A program made the position numbers and the translations under genes. Below, one piece after another: positions 1-6,662 of a DNA stretch of 43,274 bases. The notes under the pieces are model-generated. The model ran no database searches, had not been told where the DNA came from, and was given only the letters and a program-made list of their open reading frames with translations. Numbering within the stretch: the stretch's first letter is position 1; the number at the start of each line of letters is the position of its first letter. The DNA is from Treponema sp. (GTDB lineage: Bacteria; Spirochaetota; Spirochaetia; Treponematales; Breznakiellaceae): assembly GCA_009784935.1 (NCBI GenBank), contig WQXI01000017.1, positions 1 to 43,274 on the forward strand. The letters are read 5' to 3'.

Positions 1-189
1 CCTGTTCCTGAGTTTGTTTCTAGGGTAAGTGGCATGAAGCCTCTGCTCTTCGGTTCTTATGGTTAGATTTTCTATCTTGAGGCATCAGTTCTCATGGTTA
101 GATTTTAACGTGAGGCACTACGTTAATATATATCCCCATGCTCTATTGATCAAAACTCTAAAACTTACTATTATATTAAAAGCAGCCTA
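1..189. other. Gene-free left edge with a short imperfect tandem duplication
   Basis: No convincing gene is visible. Two adjacent units of about 34 bases (about 54-88 and 89-121) share the core ATGGTTAGATTTT followed by a GTGAGGCA/TTGAGGCA-like tail, so this looks like a degraded tandem duplication. The remainder up to 189 is AT-rich leader that carries the promoter of the tRNA gene. A short open frame crossing this stretch and the tRNA is treated as chance. Confidence 0.5.
146..174 (+). promoter_or_regulatory. Sigma-70-type promoter of tRNA-Pro
   Basis: A -35 box TTGATC (146-151) and a -10 box TATTAT (169-174) are separated by 17 bases. The predicted start point near 181 lies about 9 bases before the mature 5' end of the tRNA. 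Confidence 0.6.
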
Positions 190-262
190 CGGAGGGTTGG
201 ATAGTGGCTATTCCGCCTGGTTTGGGACCAGGATGTCGGGGGTTCGAATCCCCCCTCTCCGA
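190..262 (+). tRNA. tRNA-Pro (anticodon TGG)
   Basis: The sequence folds into a full cloverleaf. The acceptor CGGAGGG pairs with CTCTCCG with one G-T wobble, and the discriminator is A. The anticodon stem is CCTGG/CCAGG around the loop TTTGGGA, giving anticodon TGG. The T arm is GGGGG-TTCGAAT-CCCCC. The 3' CCA is not encoded, so it must be added by tRNA nucleotidyltransferase. The next reading frame begins two bases downstream, so the two may be transcribed together. Confidence 0.95.
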
Positions 263-264
263 GT

Positions 265-975
265 ATGATTAAAAAAATGCTTGCGGGTATTTTCATTATT
301 TTAGCTTTTTCGGGATGTTCTGTAAGAGTAAAAGATAATCAAAGCACAATCACAGTCTCCGGAATCGGCACTGTTCTAGTCAAACCCGACATGGTTCAAA
401 TGAACATTTCTTATTCCCATACTGCCCGAACCACAAGAGAAGCAAAAAGCGAAGTTGACAGAAGAATACAGCAGATATTGGATATTCTAAAAGACTCAAA
501 TATCGAAGACAAAGATATCAGAACAGTTTCGCTGAGCTACGATGTTGCAACAGAATTCAGAGAAGGCAGAACTATTATCACAGGTCAAAGAGCACAGCAG
601 ACTATTATTGTTTCAGTAAATGACATTATCAATAATTCCGATAGATTCCCTGCGCTGTTGGACAGAATCACAGCAATAGACAGGGTTGTAATAAGAAACA
701 TTACTTTTGATACAGAAAATAAAACTGAATTTTTTATACAAAGCCGCGAACTTGCGTTTGAGAAAGCATTAGAAAAAGCGAATCAATATGCCGAATTATC
801 GGGGCTCAAAATAGCCAAAGTATTGACGGTTTCAGAAGAAAGAAATCGGGATGCTTTTTTATTAACTCAAAGCAACGTGGCATATGAAAGAGCTATGCCG
901 ATGACATCTTTATCTATTCCTACAGGAGAACAAGAGGTAACTACAGAAGTTAGAGTTACTTTCCTGTTAAAATGA
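265..975 (+). CDS. SIMPL-domain (DUF541) lipoprotein
   Basis: This 236-residue protein begins with a lipoprotein signal peptide (MIKKMLAGIFIILAFSGC; lipobox FSGC, lipidated Cys near residue 18), so it should be anchored to the cell envelope. The rest matches the SIMPL/DUF541 family: the opening ITVSGIGTVLVKPD motif and the long central helix (EAKSEVDRRIQQILDIL) are typical. The biochemical role of SIMPL proteins is not settled; some are envelope or stress-related. The start lies two bases after tRNA-Pro and no Shine-Dalgarno is visible, because the upstream bases belong to the tRNA. An internal ATG at 277 would still give a shorter signal peptide. The 3' end overlaps the convergent gene at 967 by 9 bases. 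Confidence 0.8.
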   Translation: MIKKMLAGIFIILAFSGCSVRVKDNQSTITVSGIGTVLVKPDMVQMNISYSHTARTTREAKSEVDRRIQQILDILKDSNIEDKDIRTVSLSYDVATEFREGRTIITGQRAQQTIIVSVNDIINNSDRFPALLDRITAIDRVVIRNITFDTENKTEFFIQSRELAFEKALEKANQYAELSGLKIAKVLTVSEERNRDAFLLTQSNVAYERAMPMTSLSIPTGEQEVTTEVRVTFLLK

Positions 976-2226
976 CATTCCTGCGCTAAAGTTAAATTTA
1001 TATACCCCGGAAGTAAAATTATAAGCTCCGCCGACTCCTATTGCAGGCAGAGCCAAGCGGCTTAGATAAAAAAACATTCCGCCGAATATCCCATGGTCAA
1101 ATTCCAGATTAGAATTTACTTTAAAAGAAAATACGCACTGGTATGCCGCCATAACAGATAAAATTCCCCATTGGTTTTTATAAATATATTTTTCTAAACC
1201 GGCAGAAAAACCTGTATAATAAATTGCAGAATAGTTTCTTGGCAAAATGCTAACTTGTGACTTTTGCGCGCCTTCTTCGAACAATGGCTGCAAAGAAGAT
1301 TTCCACATTCCGCCGCTTTTAATACACATACGAAAACCGGGAATTATCGAATATTCAAAAATACCTGAATATTCAGCCTGATGATATGAATCGCCCTCAA
1401 TTGCAAGATTGTATCTATAATCCAGCGACAGGCTTTGCTGTGATAAAAAATAGCCGTCCCAATTACTGCTGCGGATAGAAAGACCGGGGCTAAAACCGAT
1501 AACCATAGATCCTTCTGCCGGAGGATTTACTGCATTACTGCTTTCTTTAATAATAATATTCGAAAAACTGGCGTTAAATAAACCTGTAAATGTATCGTTG
1601 AATGAATAATTAATTCCCAGCGAAACACGGAATCTGTCCGCATCAAATCTGCTCTGTATTGTTTCATACCTGTCTGTACTTTCATGCTCCTGACTGCTGA
1701 ACGTTATTAAACAATTAAAGCCGGGTATTCCTTTTCTGTTTGGAGTATGATTATAGATGGCAATTAATCTGTAGCCGAAAGAACCGAACATTCCTCCGAT
1801 TACTGCCATGTCCCGCAGCCCAAATGCATTAGCTTCATATAGAAAAAGTCCGTAAATTGTTTCCCCTGACCCGGCAAAAATCATAGGAAAAGGAAACAAT
1901 GTCCATTTTTCTTCGACAGTAACTTGCAGTATCAATCCATCTTCGGTTTCTATTAGTTCTGCCGATATTGGCTCAAGCACACTTGTATTTTTTATTGCCG
2001 CAAATACTTCGTTTTGATCAAAAGCAGACCTCTCCTGACCTATAAACTTTTCGAGAGGATATTTTGCCGCTTGCAGCTTAGTGCGGGTAAGCCCGATAAT
2101 TTCTATAGAAGTGATCGTCTCTGTTATGTCCTGAGAATAGACAGGTACAGCAAGAAGAACAAAAAAAATAATGATAAAAAATGAGTCTCTTATTTGTTTA
2201 GTGATTTTCAAAAGCTCAATCATCAA
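967..2226 (-). CDS. Outer-membrane POTRA/beta-barrel-like protein
   Basis: A 419-residue exported protein. Residues 1 to about 31 form a signal peptide ending in VPVYSQD. Next comes a POTRA-like segment of about 80 residues (ITSIEIIGLTRTK, then VTVEEKW), a pattern found at the start of BamA/TamA-type and surface-antigen proteins. The remainder is rich in alternating aromatic/polar strands with Gly turns and ends in a strand finishing with SAGMSF, whose terminal Phe is a typical outer-membrane barrel signal. It is shorter than BamA and has one POTRA-like unit, so it is probably an accessory barrel rather than BamA itself. It starts 11 bases inside the end of the nuclease gene at 2216, so the two are probably co-transcribed. 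The exact function is unknown. Confidence 0.65.
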   Translation of the reverse strand: MMIELLKITKQIRDSFFIIIFFVLLAVPVYSQDITETITSIEIIGLTRTKLQAAKYPLEKFIGQERSAFDQNEVFAAIKNTSVLEPISAELIETEDGLILQVTVEEKWTLFPFPMIFAGSGETIYGLFLYEANAFGLRDMAVIGGMFGSFGYRLIAIYNHTPNRKGIPGFNCLITFSSQEHESTDRYETIQSRFDADRFRVSLGINYSFNDTFTGLFNASFSNIIIKESSNAVNPPAEGSMVIGFSPGLSIRSSNWDGYFLSQQSLSLDYRYNLAIEGDSYHQAEYSGIFEYSIIPGFRMCIKSGGMWKSSLQPLFEEGAQKSQVSILPRNYSAIYYTGFSAGLEKYIYKNQWGILSVMAAYQCVFSFKVNSNLEFDHGIFGGMFFYLSRLALPAIGVGGAYNFTSGVYKFNFSAGMSF

Positions 2227-3241
2227 AATCCAGCTCCATTCTTACACGCTTCTCAATATCTTCCGCACTTGGCAATGTATCTACAAATTCGGCAGGGACA
2301 AAGTCCGATAATTTATACTCGCTTACACCGATAGGTTTGTTAATATCCTTTAATGCATATTCCGCAGTTAACTTATCCTTTGTTTTACAAAGCATAATAC
2401 CAATGGAAGGGTTATCGGTTTCGTGTTTTAGAATATCATCAACAGCAGATAAATAAAAATTGAGCTTACCTGCGTATTCGGGTTTGAACTCTGAGTTTTT
2501 TAGTTCTATTACTACATAACAGCGAAGTTTAGTGTTATAAAATAAAAGGTCAATGTAATAATCTTTTTCGCTTACTTCGATATGATATTGATTTCCGACA
2601 AAAGCAAATCCTGTACCAAGTTCTATAATAGTCTTTGCAATATTGGCTACTAATTCATGCTCAATTTCACGTTCAATTATACCTTTGCGTTTTTCTATAA
2701 AGTCGAAAACATAGGGGTTTTTTAACGATTCTTCTGCCAGTTCGCTAAACGGCGATGGCAGTAATCTATCAAAATTAGCCGTTTTATCTGCAATTGCCTG
2801 CCGTTGGTATGTTTTTGTCTCAATATGGTATTCAAGCGCCGACAACGACCAGCCGTTTTCGATTGTTTGGCTTGCATACCATTCTATTTCTTCTCGTGTT
2901 TTTATTTTATCAAGCAATAGTGTATTATGAGACCAGCTTAAAAGTGCAGACAGTGTCTGCACTTTTGCTTCATCTTCTATAACCTCGGCAAATTTACGCA
3001 TATATTTTAAATTGCGAATAGAATACCCTTTTGCATTTGGAAACTCTGCTTTTATATCACTAGCAAGATTATCAATAAATTTTGCTCCATATTTAGTATT
3101 TGCAATAATAATCTTACCTATATTCCAGTATAGTAAAATTTGTTCTCGATTTACGCCCAAAACCGCCTTATATTGCGCAGTTCTGATTCGCTCTTTAATA
3201 TTGTTTAAAATCTCAAAATATTCATTATTATTAATTAACAT
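2216..3241 (-). CDS. YhcG-type PDDEXK nuclease domain protein (DUF1016)
   Basis: A 341-residue protein with the two-part architecture of the YhcG/DUF1016 family. The N-terminal helical region carries the family signatures YWNIGKII, FPNAKGYSIRNLKYMRKFAE and LSWSHNTLLLDK. The C-terminal nuclease fold contains YYIDLLFYN followed by VVIELK, which gives the D...ExK active-site pattern of the PDDEXK superfamily. Members are predicted DNA nucleases, often patchily distributed and mobile. Full length for the family. It is preceded by a long AT-rich leader of about 130 bases and followed by an overlapping outer-membrane gene, with which it has no obvious functional link. Horizontal acquisition is an inference from the family's patchy distribution. 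Confidence 0.88.
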   Translation of the reverse strand: MLINNNEYFEILNNIKERIRTAQYKAVLGVNREQILLYWNIGKIIIANTKYGAKFIDNLASDIKAEFPNAKGYSIRNLKYMRKFAEVIEDEAKVQTLSALLSWSHNTLLLDKIKTREEIEWYASQTIENGWSLSALEYHIETKTYQRQAIADKTANFDRLLPSPFSELAEESLKNPYVFDFIEKRKGIIEREIEHELVANIAKTIIELGTGFAFVGNQYHIEVSEKDYYIDLLFYNTKLRCYVVIELKNSEFKPEYAGKLNFYLSAVDDILKHETDNPSIGIMLCKTKDKLTAEYALKDINKPIGVSEYKLSDFVPAEFVDTLPSAEDIEKRVRMELDFDD

Positions 3242-3374
3242 TGTTCTTTAACACCTTCACCTTTCCCAAATTCTGCAAAAAACCTTATTTAGACTTGTCT
3301 CCACCTTTAAACTGGCAAACTGTTTAAGATAAATAGTTTTTCTTTATATATGCTCTTTTTAGCATAGTCATTTT

Positions 3375-3383
3375 ATTATAGCA
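3375..3383 (-). promoter_or_regulatory. Possible extended -10 promoter for the YhcG-type gene
   Basis: On the minus strand the sequence reads TGC-TATAAT, an extended -10 box, about 134 bases before the ATG at 3241. No good -35 was found. An inverted repeat GCTCTTTTT (3352-3360) / AAAAAGAGC (3394-3402) brackets this box and could form a hairpin or an operator-like site. Confidence 0.35.
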
Positions 3384-3451
3384 TTTTTCTGTAAAAAAGA
3401 GCTATATTCGCTTATGGGTTCGAGTCTTATTTTGCTTTATATAAAAAAAAA

Positions 3452-3480
3452 GGCACTTCGCAAGCGAAGTACCATTTTTT
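3452..3480 (-). terminator. Rho-independent terminator after the CAT tRNA, probably bidirectional
   Basis: A 7-base-pair stem ACTTCGC/GCGAAGT (3455-3461 with 3464-3470) has a two-base AA loop and is extended by outer GG/CC pairs. On the minus strand it is followed by a run of nine T after the tRNA. On the plus strand it is followed by TTTTTTT. It lies immediately downstream of the tRNA 3' end. Confidence 0.8.
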
Positions 3481-3482
3481 TA

Positions 3483-3555
3483 TAGCGGCGATAGGACTCG
3501 AACCTGCGACCGAACGGATATGAGCCGTTTGCTCTACCAACTGAGCTACACCGCC
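3483..3555 (-). tRNA. tRNA-Met (anticodon CAT), probably elongator
   Basis: The cloverleaf on the minus strand has the acceptor GGCGGTG, D arm GCTC-AGTTGGTA-GAGC, anticodon stem AACGG/CCGTT with loop CTCATAT, and T loop TTCGAGT. The anticodon stem lacks the three G-C pairs of initiator tRNA, so this is an elongator Met tRNA or the CAT-decoding tRNA-Ile2 whose C34 is modified to lysidine. The acceptor resembles known elongator Met tRNAs. Two irregularities appear: the first acceptor pair is G-T, and the T stem GCAGG/CCTAT has a C-A mismatch plus a G-T pair. CCA is not encoded. Confidence 0.85.
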
Positions 3556-3569
3556 ATAAATATAAATAC

Positions 3570-3598
3570 ACTATATAAAAATCTCAAAAAAGTGTCAA
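3570..3598 (-). promoter_or_regulatory. Promoter of the CAT tRNA
   Basis: On the minus strand a consensus -35 box TTGACA (3598-3593) is followed after 17 bases by the -10 box TATAGT (3575-3570). The predicted start point is a few bases before the tRNA 5' end at 3555. Confidence 0.75.
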
Positions 3599-3618
3599 TA
3601 GGGGATGACGCGGGTAAA

Positions 3619-3801
3619 TTATACCCTTATTACAATTATTTTCTTGCCAAGGACTCTCGTAACTTTAACACCCCTACCTGCCTCTATCTTTTCACCATTA
3701 GTTTTAGCTTCATAAATTTCATCATCTATTAAAACAGTTCCAGAGGGGTTTAATTCAGTATCAACAATTGCTATTTTACCAATTAAATCGTTATTCTTCA
3801 A
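3619..3801 (-). CDS. Small NfeD-like OB-fold protein, possibly a remnant
   Basis: This 60-residue frame reads as the C-terminal OB-fold domain of NfeD-family proteins: it opens with GKIAIVDTELNPSGTVLIDDEIYEA-like content and ends with the typical VKVTRVLGKKIIVIRV strand pair. NfeD proteins normally place one or more membrane segments before this domain and partner a stomatin or SPFH protein. Neither is present here. The start is TTG at 3801, with a GGAG five bases upstream that is supplied by the end of a dispersed repeat (3807-3842). The likeliest reading is a truncated remnant whose upstream part was replaced by the repeat, though a stand-alone small protein is possible. Confidence 0.6.
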   Translation of the reverse strand: MKNNDLIGKIAIVDTELNPSGTVLIDDEIYEAKTNGEKIEAGRGVKVTRVLGKKIIVIRV

Positions 3802-3806
3802 ATTTT

Positions 3807-3842
3807 CTCCGCGTTCTTTGCGCCTTTGCGTCTCTGCGTGAA
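3807..3842. repeat. Dispersed CTCCGCGTTCTTTGCGCC-type repeat
   Basis: A low-complexity stretch built of words such as CTCCGCG, CTTTGCG and CTCTGCGTG. It belongs to the same word family (CACGCAGAG / CACGGAG / CACAGAG) as the repeats inside hydF (7046-7131) and downstream of carB (42628-42890). Such repeats are seen as dispersed non-coding elements in many bacterial genomes. Here it lies between the STAND-like gene and the NfeD-like frame and supplies the latter's ribosome-binding site. Confidence 0.7.
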
Positions 3843-3858
3843 CTCTATTTCAATAACC

Positions 3859-6597
3859 TTAAATCAGCTTAAATTCCCTTGCTGCTGTACTTAGCTCTCG
3901 GTTCCAGCGGGGACCATTAAGATATTGCCGTCTTGTTTCGATATCTTCGATACGGCCGGCTCTGCGCTGGAGACGCTTAAAAGCCATACTTACAACTGTA
4001 CTCATATCAACAAGGCTGGCGCCTGAGCGTTCGAGAATGCGATATTTTGCATAAAAATAAAAAGCATCCCAAGGGTCCATTTCGCATAATTTTTCATCGC
4101 GAAGCACCTGCTGAATCCCTGTTATTGCCTCATCGTTTCCATTTGCAGATAAACGGCTTAATGCAAGCGAATGAAATAATGTAATCATGCGGTTCTGGAT
4201 TTCGCCATTGTTAAAATACAAATGCTCGCATTGGGCAAAACCGCTTCGCCAATCCGCCTGCTCAGTATACAAAAAGTTTTCTTCTGCAAACGGGTTTTTT
4301 AATGACGATGAAAGTTTTATAACCTCTTCGTAATTGCCGTTTAAGTACGCCGCTTCCATTTCAAATAAATCAGCGTCATAATTTGAAGGTTCGGGTTTTT
4401 TTATATTATCTTCCATCAAATAAATTCTTGATCTGTACGCCCATGCTGCCAGCATATTTTCTTTTTCGCATGTCATACTGCCGTGAGGTTCTTTGCGTAA
4501 ACCTTCAAATATTTCCAGAGCTTTACTGTAATGTCCAAGTTCAAGTTCGAGCCGTCCTTCTAAAAACCGCGAGCGGTCTGCCCAGTCAGGATGTCCTGCA
4601 GACAATGACTGTTCTATTGATTTTCTCGCAAGATTCGCGGCATTGTATACATCGCCGTATAAAAATTGCGCAGCAGCGGCATAATAAGCGGAAATAGCTA
4701 ACTCATGATTGTTTCCGTTTTTTTCTGCGTTTGTCAGCGCAAATCCCAAATATTCTATTGTTTCATTTACCTGCTGTTTAGAAATACATACAAGCGAAAA
4801 AAGACGGTATCCTTGAGGAAGGCAAAATGAATTTTTACTTTGTCCCAGCAAAATAGCTTCTTTTGCTTTTTCTGCAGCTTCTCTTTCGTCGTGGCGTCCT
4901 AAATAATAAGCGCAAAGGTTTACAAGTATTTGAGCTTTTAATACCGGAAACGAATCGCAATCAGAGTTTAAATTTTTTAATTGCGTATCCCTAAACGCTT
5001 CTTCTATATCTTTTTCCAGTCCGCAAAGCAGCGCGTTTGAAGTCTTAAAAATATTACGAATCGCAGAAGCTTTAACTGTTACCAGTTCTTCAAACTGACC
5101 TGTATTCATTGCGGTTTCTATCGCTTTTGTTGTTTTATTTACAATATCAGAAGAAAACGCTTTTAACAGCAAAAGATCATCAATTTGTTTTGCGCCGTCA
5201 AGACCTGCTATAATTACAAGCAGCCTAAAACATGGATTAATATTGCGCCTTACAGCCCAGTTTAGCAGTCTTGTCCGGACAATTGTTTTTACTCTATCTG
5301 TTTTATCGCCGAGAATTTTGCAGGCATATTCTTCAAAATGCTTTTTAATAATGCGCGGTTCCCTGAGCGAATCAATTATTCCCAGCGAATGAAGCATAGA
5401 AAAAGCCCTTGTTATCATCGCAGGGTTTTTATTTTCTTCTTCAAAAAGCCGCTGAAAAAGTTCCGGGGAAAAGTATTTGCTAAAAAGAGAAATTGCATAA
5501 ATGATTTCCCATAGATCCATAGAAAGTTTTGGATAATAGAGCATATCAACTTTTATATCGTCAGCCTTTTTTATTTTTTCAAAAACGCCTTCCAGCTGCT
5601 GCATTTTTTCCTGAGGCAATTCATCTTCTCCTGTTCCAATGACAAGAATTTTTATATAACTTTTTTGATTTACCTCTGCAAGTGCGTCAAAAAGCAGATT
5701 CATTGCGTTAGTTTCTGCAAGATGTATGTTTTCCAGAGTTAAAACAGGAATTTTAATATTTCTTTTGGCAGCGTCTATATAATATTCAAATACCAAAAGT
5801 AAAAAACGCCGGACACAGCGGACTACATATTCTGATACTTCGTCGCGTATTCTTTCGCAAAATAAAAATTCCCAAAGATTATCTATTTCTTCTGTCGATT
5901 GACCGCCTGCAAGAGAACGGATATTAAGCGACCATATATCAACTATAGGACCCAAACCGACGCTTTCGAAACAGACTTTTAATGAAGGAAAATCTTCGTT
6001 AAGGTTATTACAATGCATATTTAAGGAACCGCGCATTTGCAGATAAGAGGGGCCCAGAACAAGCAGATTTTTTCTTTTTTCCTGTTCAAATAGTTTTAAT
6101 ACTTTTTTTTGAACTTCAAAATCTTTTTCGTTTGGTTTTTTAAAAGACTTTAATTCTTTTATTCTGTAGTAACTTCCGCAGCCGTACTTTCGTTTTTTAT
6201 TGTTTTTCAGCCATTCAGAAGGCTTTTCGAACAATGCGTACGGCAGCATTTTTTTTGCGGCTTTATCATCAACAAAAACGCCGCTGTGGCTGGCAAGATA
6301 GCGGGTTAAAAGCTCCGGCGAATCCGGCTGTTTTCCGCTAATAACAAGAGAAAACCCGAATAATTCGGATGTTGATTCAATATTCTTAATAAGATTTTCG
6401 ATCAAAATATACATATCAAGCCAAAATCCGATTGTATCTTCGTTAAAAACAGCGGAAATAACAAACCTGTCCCCCGTTATTTTTCCTCCGGCATTGATTA
6501 TCGAACGCGCCAGCGATTCATCTATCTGACGGATAATATCGGTTCGGGTCCTGCGCAATTGGGACTTGAATTTTAAGAAAAAGAATAGATTAACCAT
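3859..6597 (-). CDS. Large STAND-like NTPase-derived protein with TPR C-terminus
   Basis: I do not recognise a named family. The 912-residue protein has no signal peptide or transmembrane segment. Around residues 175-190 LLVLGPSYLQMRGSL sits where a Walker A loop would be but lacks the GxxxxGK[ST] pattern. Around residue 290 IPVLTLENIHLAE fits a Walker B-type strand (hydrophobic, then an acidic residue, with His as in MalT-like STAND proteins), followed by a sensor-like strand ILVIGTGEDELP. The second half is all helical, with Ala/Tyr-rich repeats of TPR type (for example YYLGRHDEREAAEKAKEAIL and LELGHYSKALEIFEGL). The architecture resembles MalT/adenylate-cyclase-associated STAND regulators with an inactive P-loop and no DNA-binding or cyclase domain. 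It faces hydF divergently across 65 bases. Confidence 0.6.
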   Translation of the reverse strand: MVNLFFFLKFKSQLRRTRTDIIRQIDESLARSIINAGGKITGDRFVISAVFNEDTIGFWLDMYILIENLIKNIESTSELFGFSLVISGKQPDSPELLTRYLASHSGVFVDDKAAKKMLPYALFEKPSEWLKNNKKRKYGCGSYYRIKELKSFKKPNEKDFEVQKKVLKLFEQEKRKNLLVLGPSYLQMRGSLNMHCNNLNEDFPSLKVCFESVGLGPIVDIWSLNIRSLAGGQSTEEIDNLWEFLFCERIRDEVSEYVVRCVRRFLLLVFEYYIDAAKRNIKIPVLTLENIHLAETNAMNLLFDALAEVNQKSYIKILVIGTGEDELPQEKMQQLEGVFEKIKKADDIKVDMLYYPKLSMDLWEIIYAISLFSKYFSPELFQRLFEEENKNPAMITRAFSMLHSLGIIDSLREPRIIKKHFEEYACKILGDKTDRVKTIVRTRLLNWAVRRNINPCFRLLVIIAGLDGAKQIDDLLLLKAFSSDIVNKTTKAIETAMNTGQFEELVTVKASAIRNIFKTSNALLCGLEKDIEEAFRDTQLKNLNSDCDSFPVLKAQILVNLCAYYLGRHDEREAAEKAKEAILLGQSKNSFCLPQGYRLFSLVCISKQQVNETIEYLGFALTNAEKNGNNHELAISAYYAAAAQFLYGDVYNAANLARKSIEQSLSAGHPDWADRSRFLEGRLELELGHYSKALEIFEGLRKEPHGSMTCEKENMLAAWAYRSRIYLMEDNIKKPEPSNYDADLFEMEAAYLNGNYEEVIKLSSSLKNPFAEENFLYTEQADWRSGFAQCEHLYFNNGEIQNRMITLFHSLALSRLSANGNDEAITGIQQVLRDEKLCEMDPWDAFYFYAKYRILERSGASLVDMSTVVSMAFKRLQRRAGRIEDIETRRQYLNGPRWNRELSTAAREFKLI

Positions 6598-6627
6598 ATC
6601 TATATAATTATCGGCATAAAATATCCC

Positions 6628-6656
6628 TTTATATTGCCCGAAATTTCTGCAATAAT
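6628..6656 (+). promoter_or_regulatory. Possible leaderless promoter of hydF
   Basis: A TTTATA box (6628-6633) is followed after 17 bases by AATAAT (6651-6656), which ends 6 bases before the hydF ATG. Transcription would start at the ATG. No Shine-Dalgarno is visible. The -35 match is weak. Confidence 0.35.
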
Positions 6657-6662
6657 TGCATT

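Noticed and set aside
59-268. A 69-codon open frame over the left edge and tRNA-Pro
   Set aside because: Its last third is the tRNA itself read as protein, it lacks a ribosome-binding site, and it resembles no protein family.
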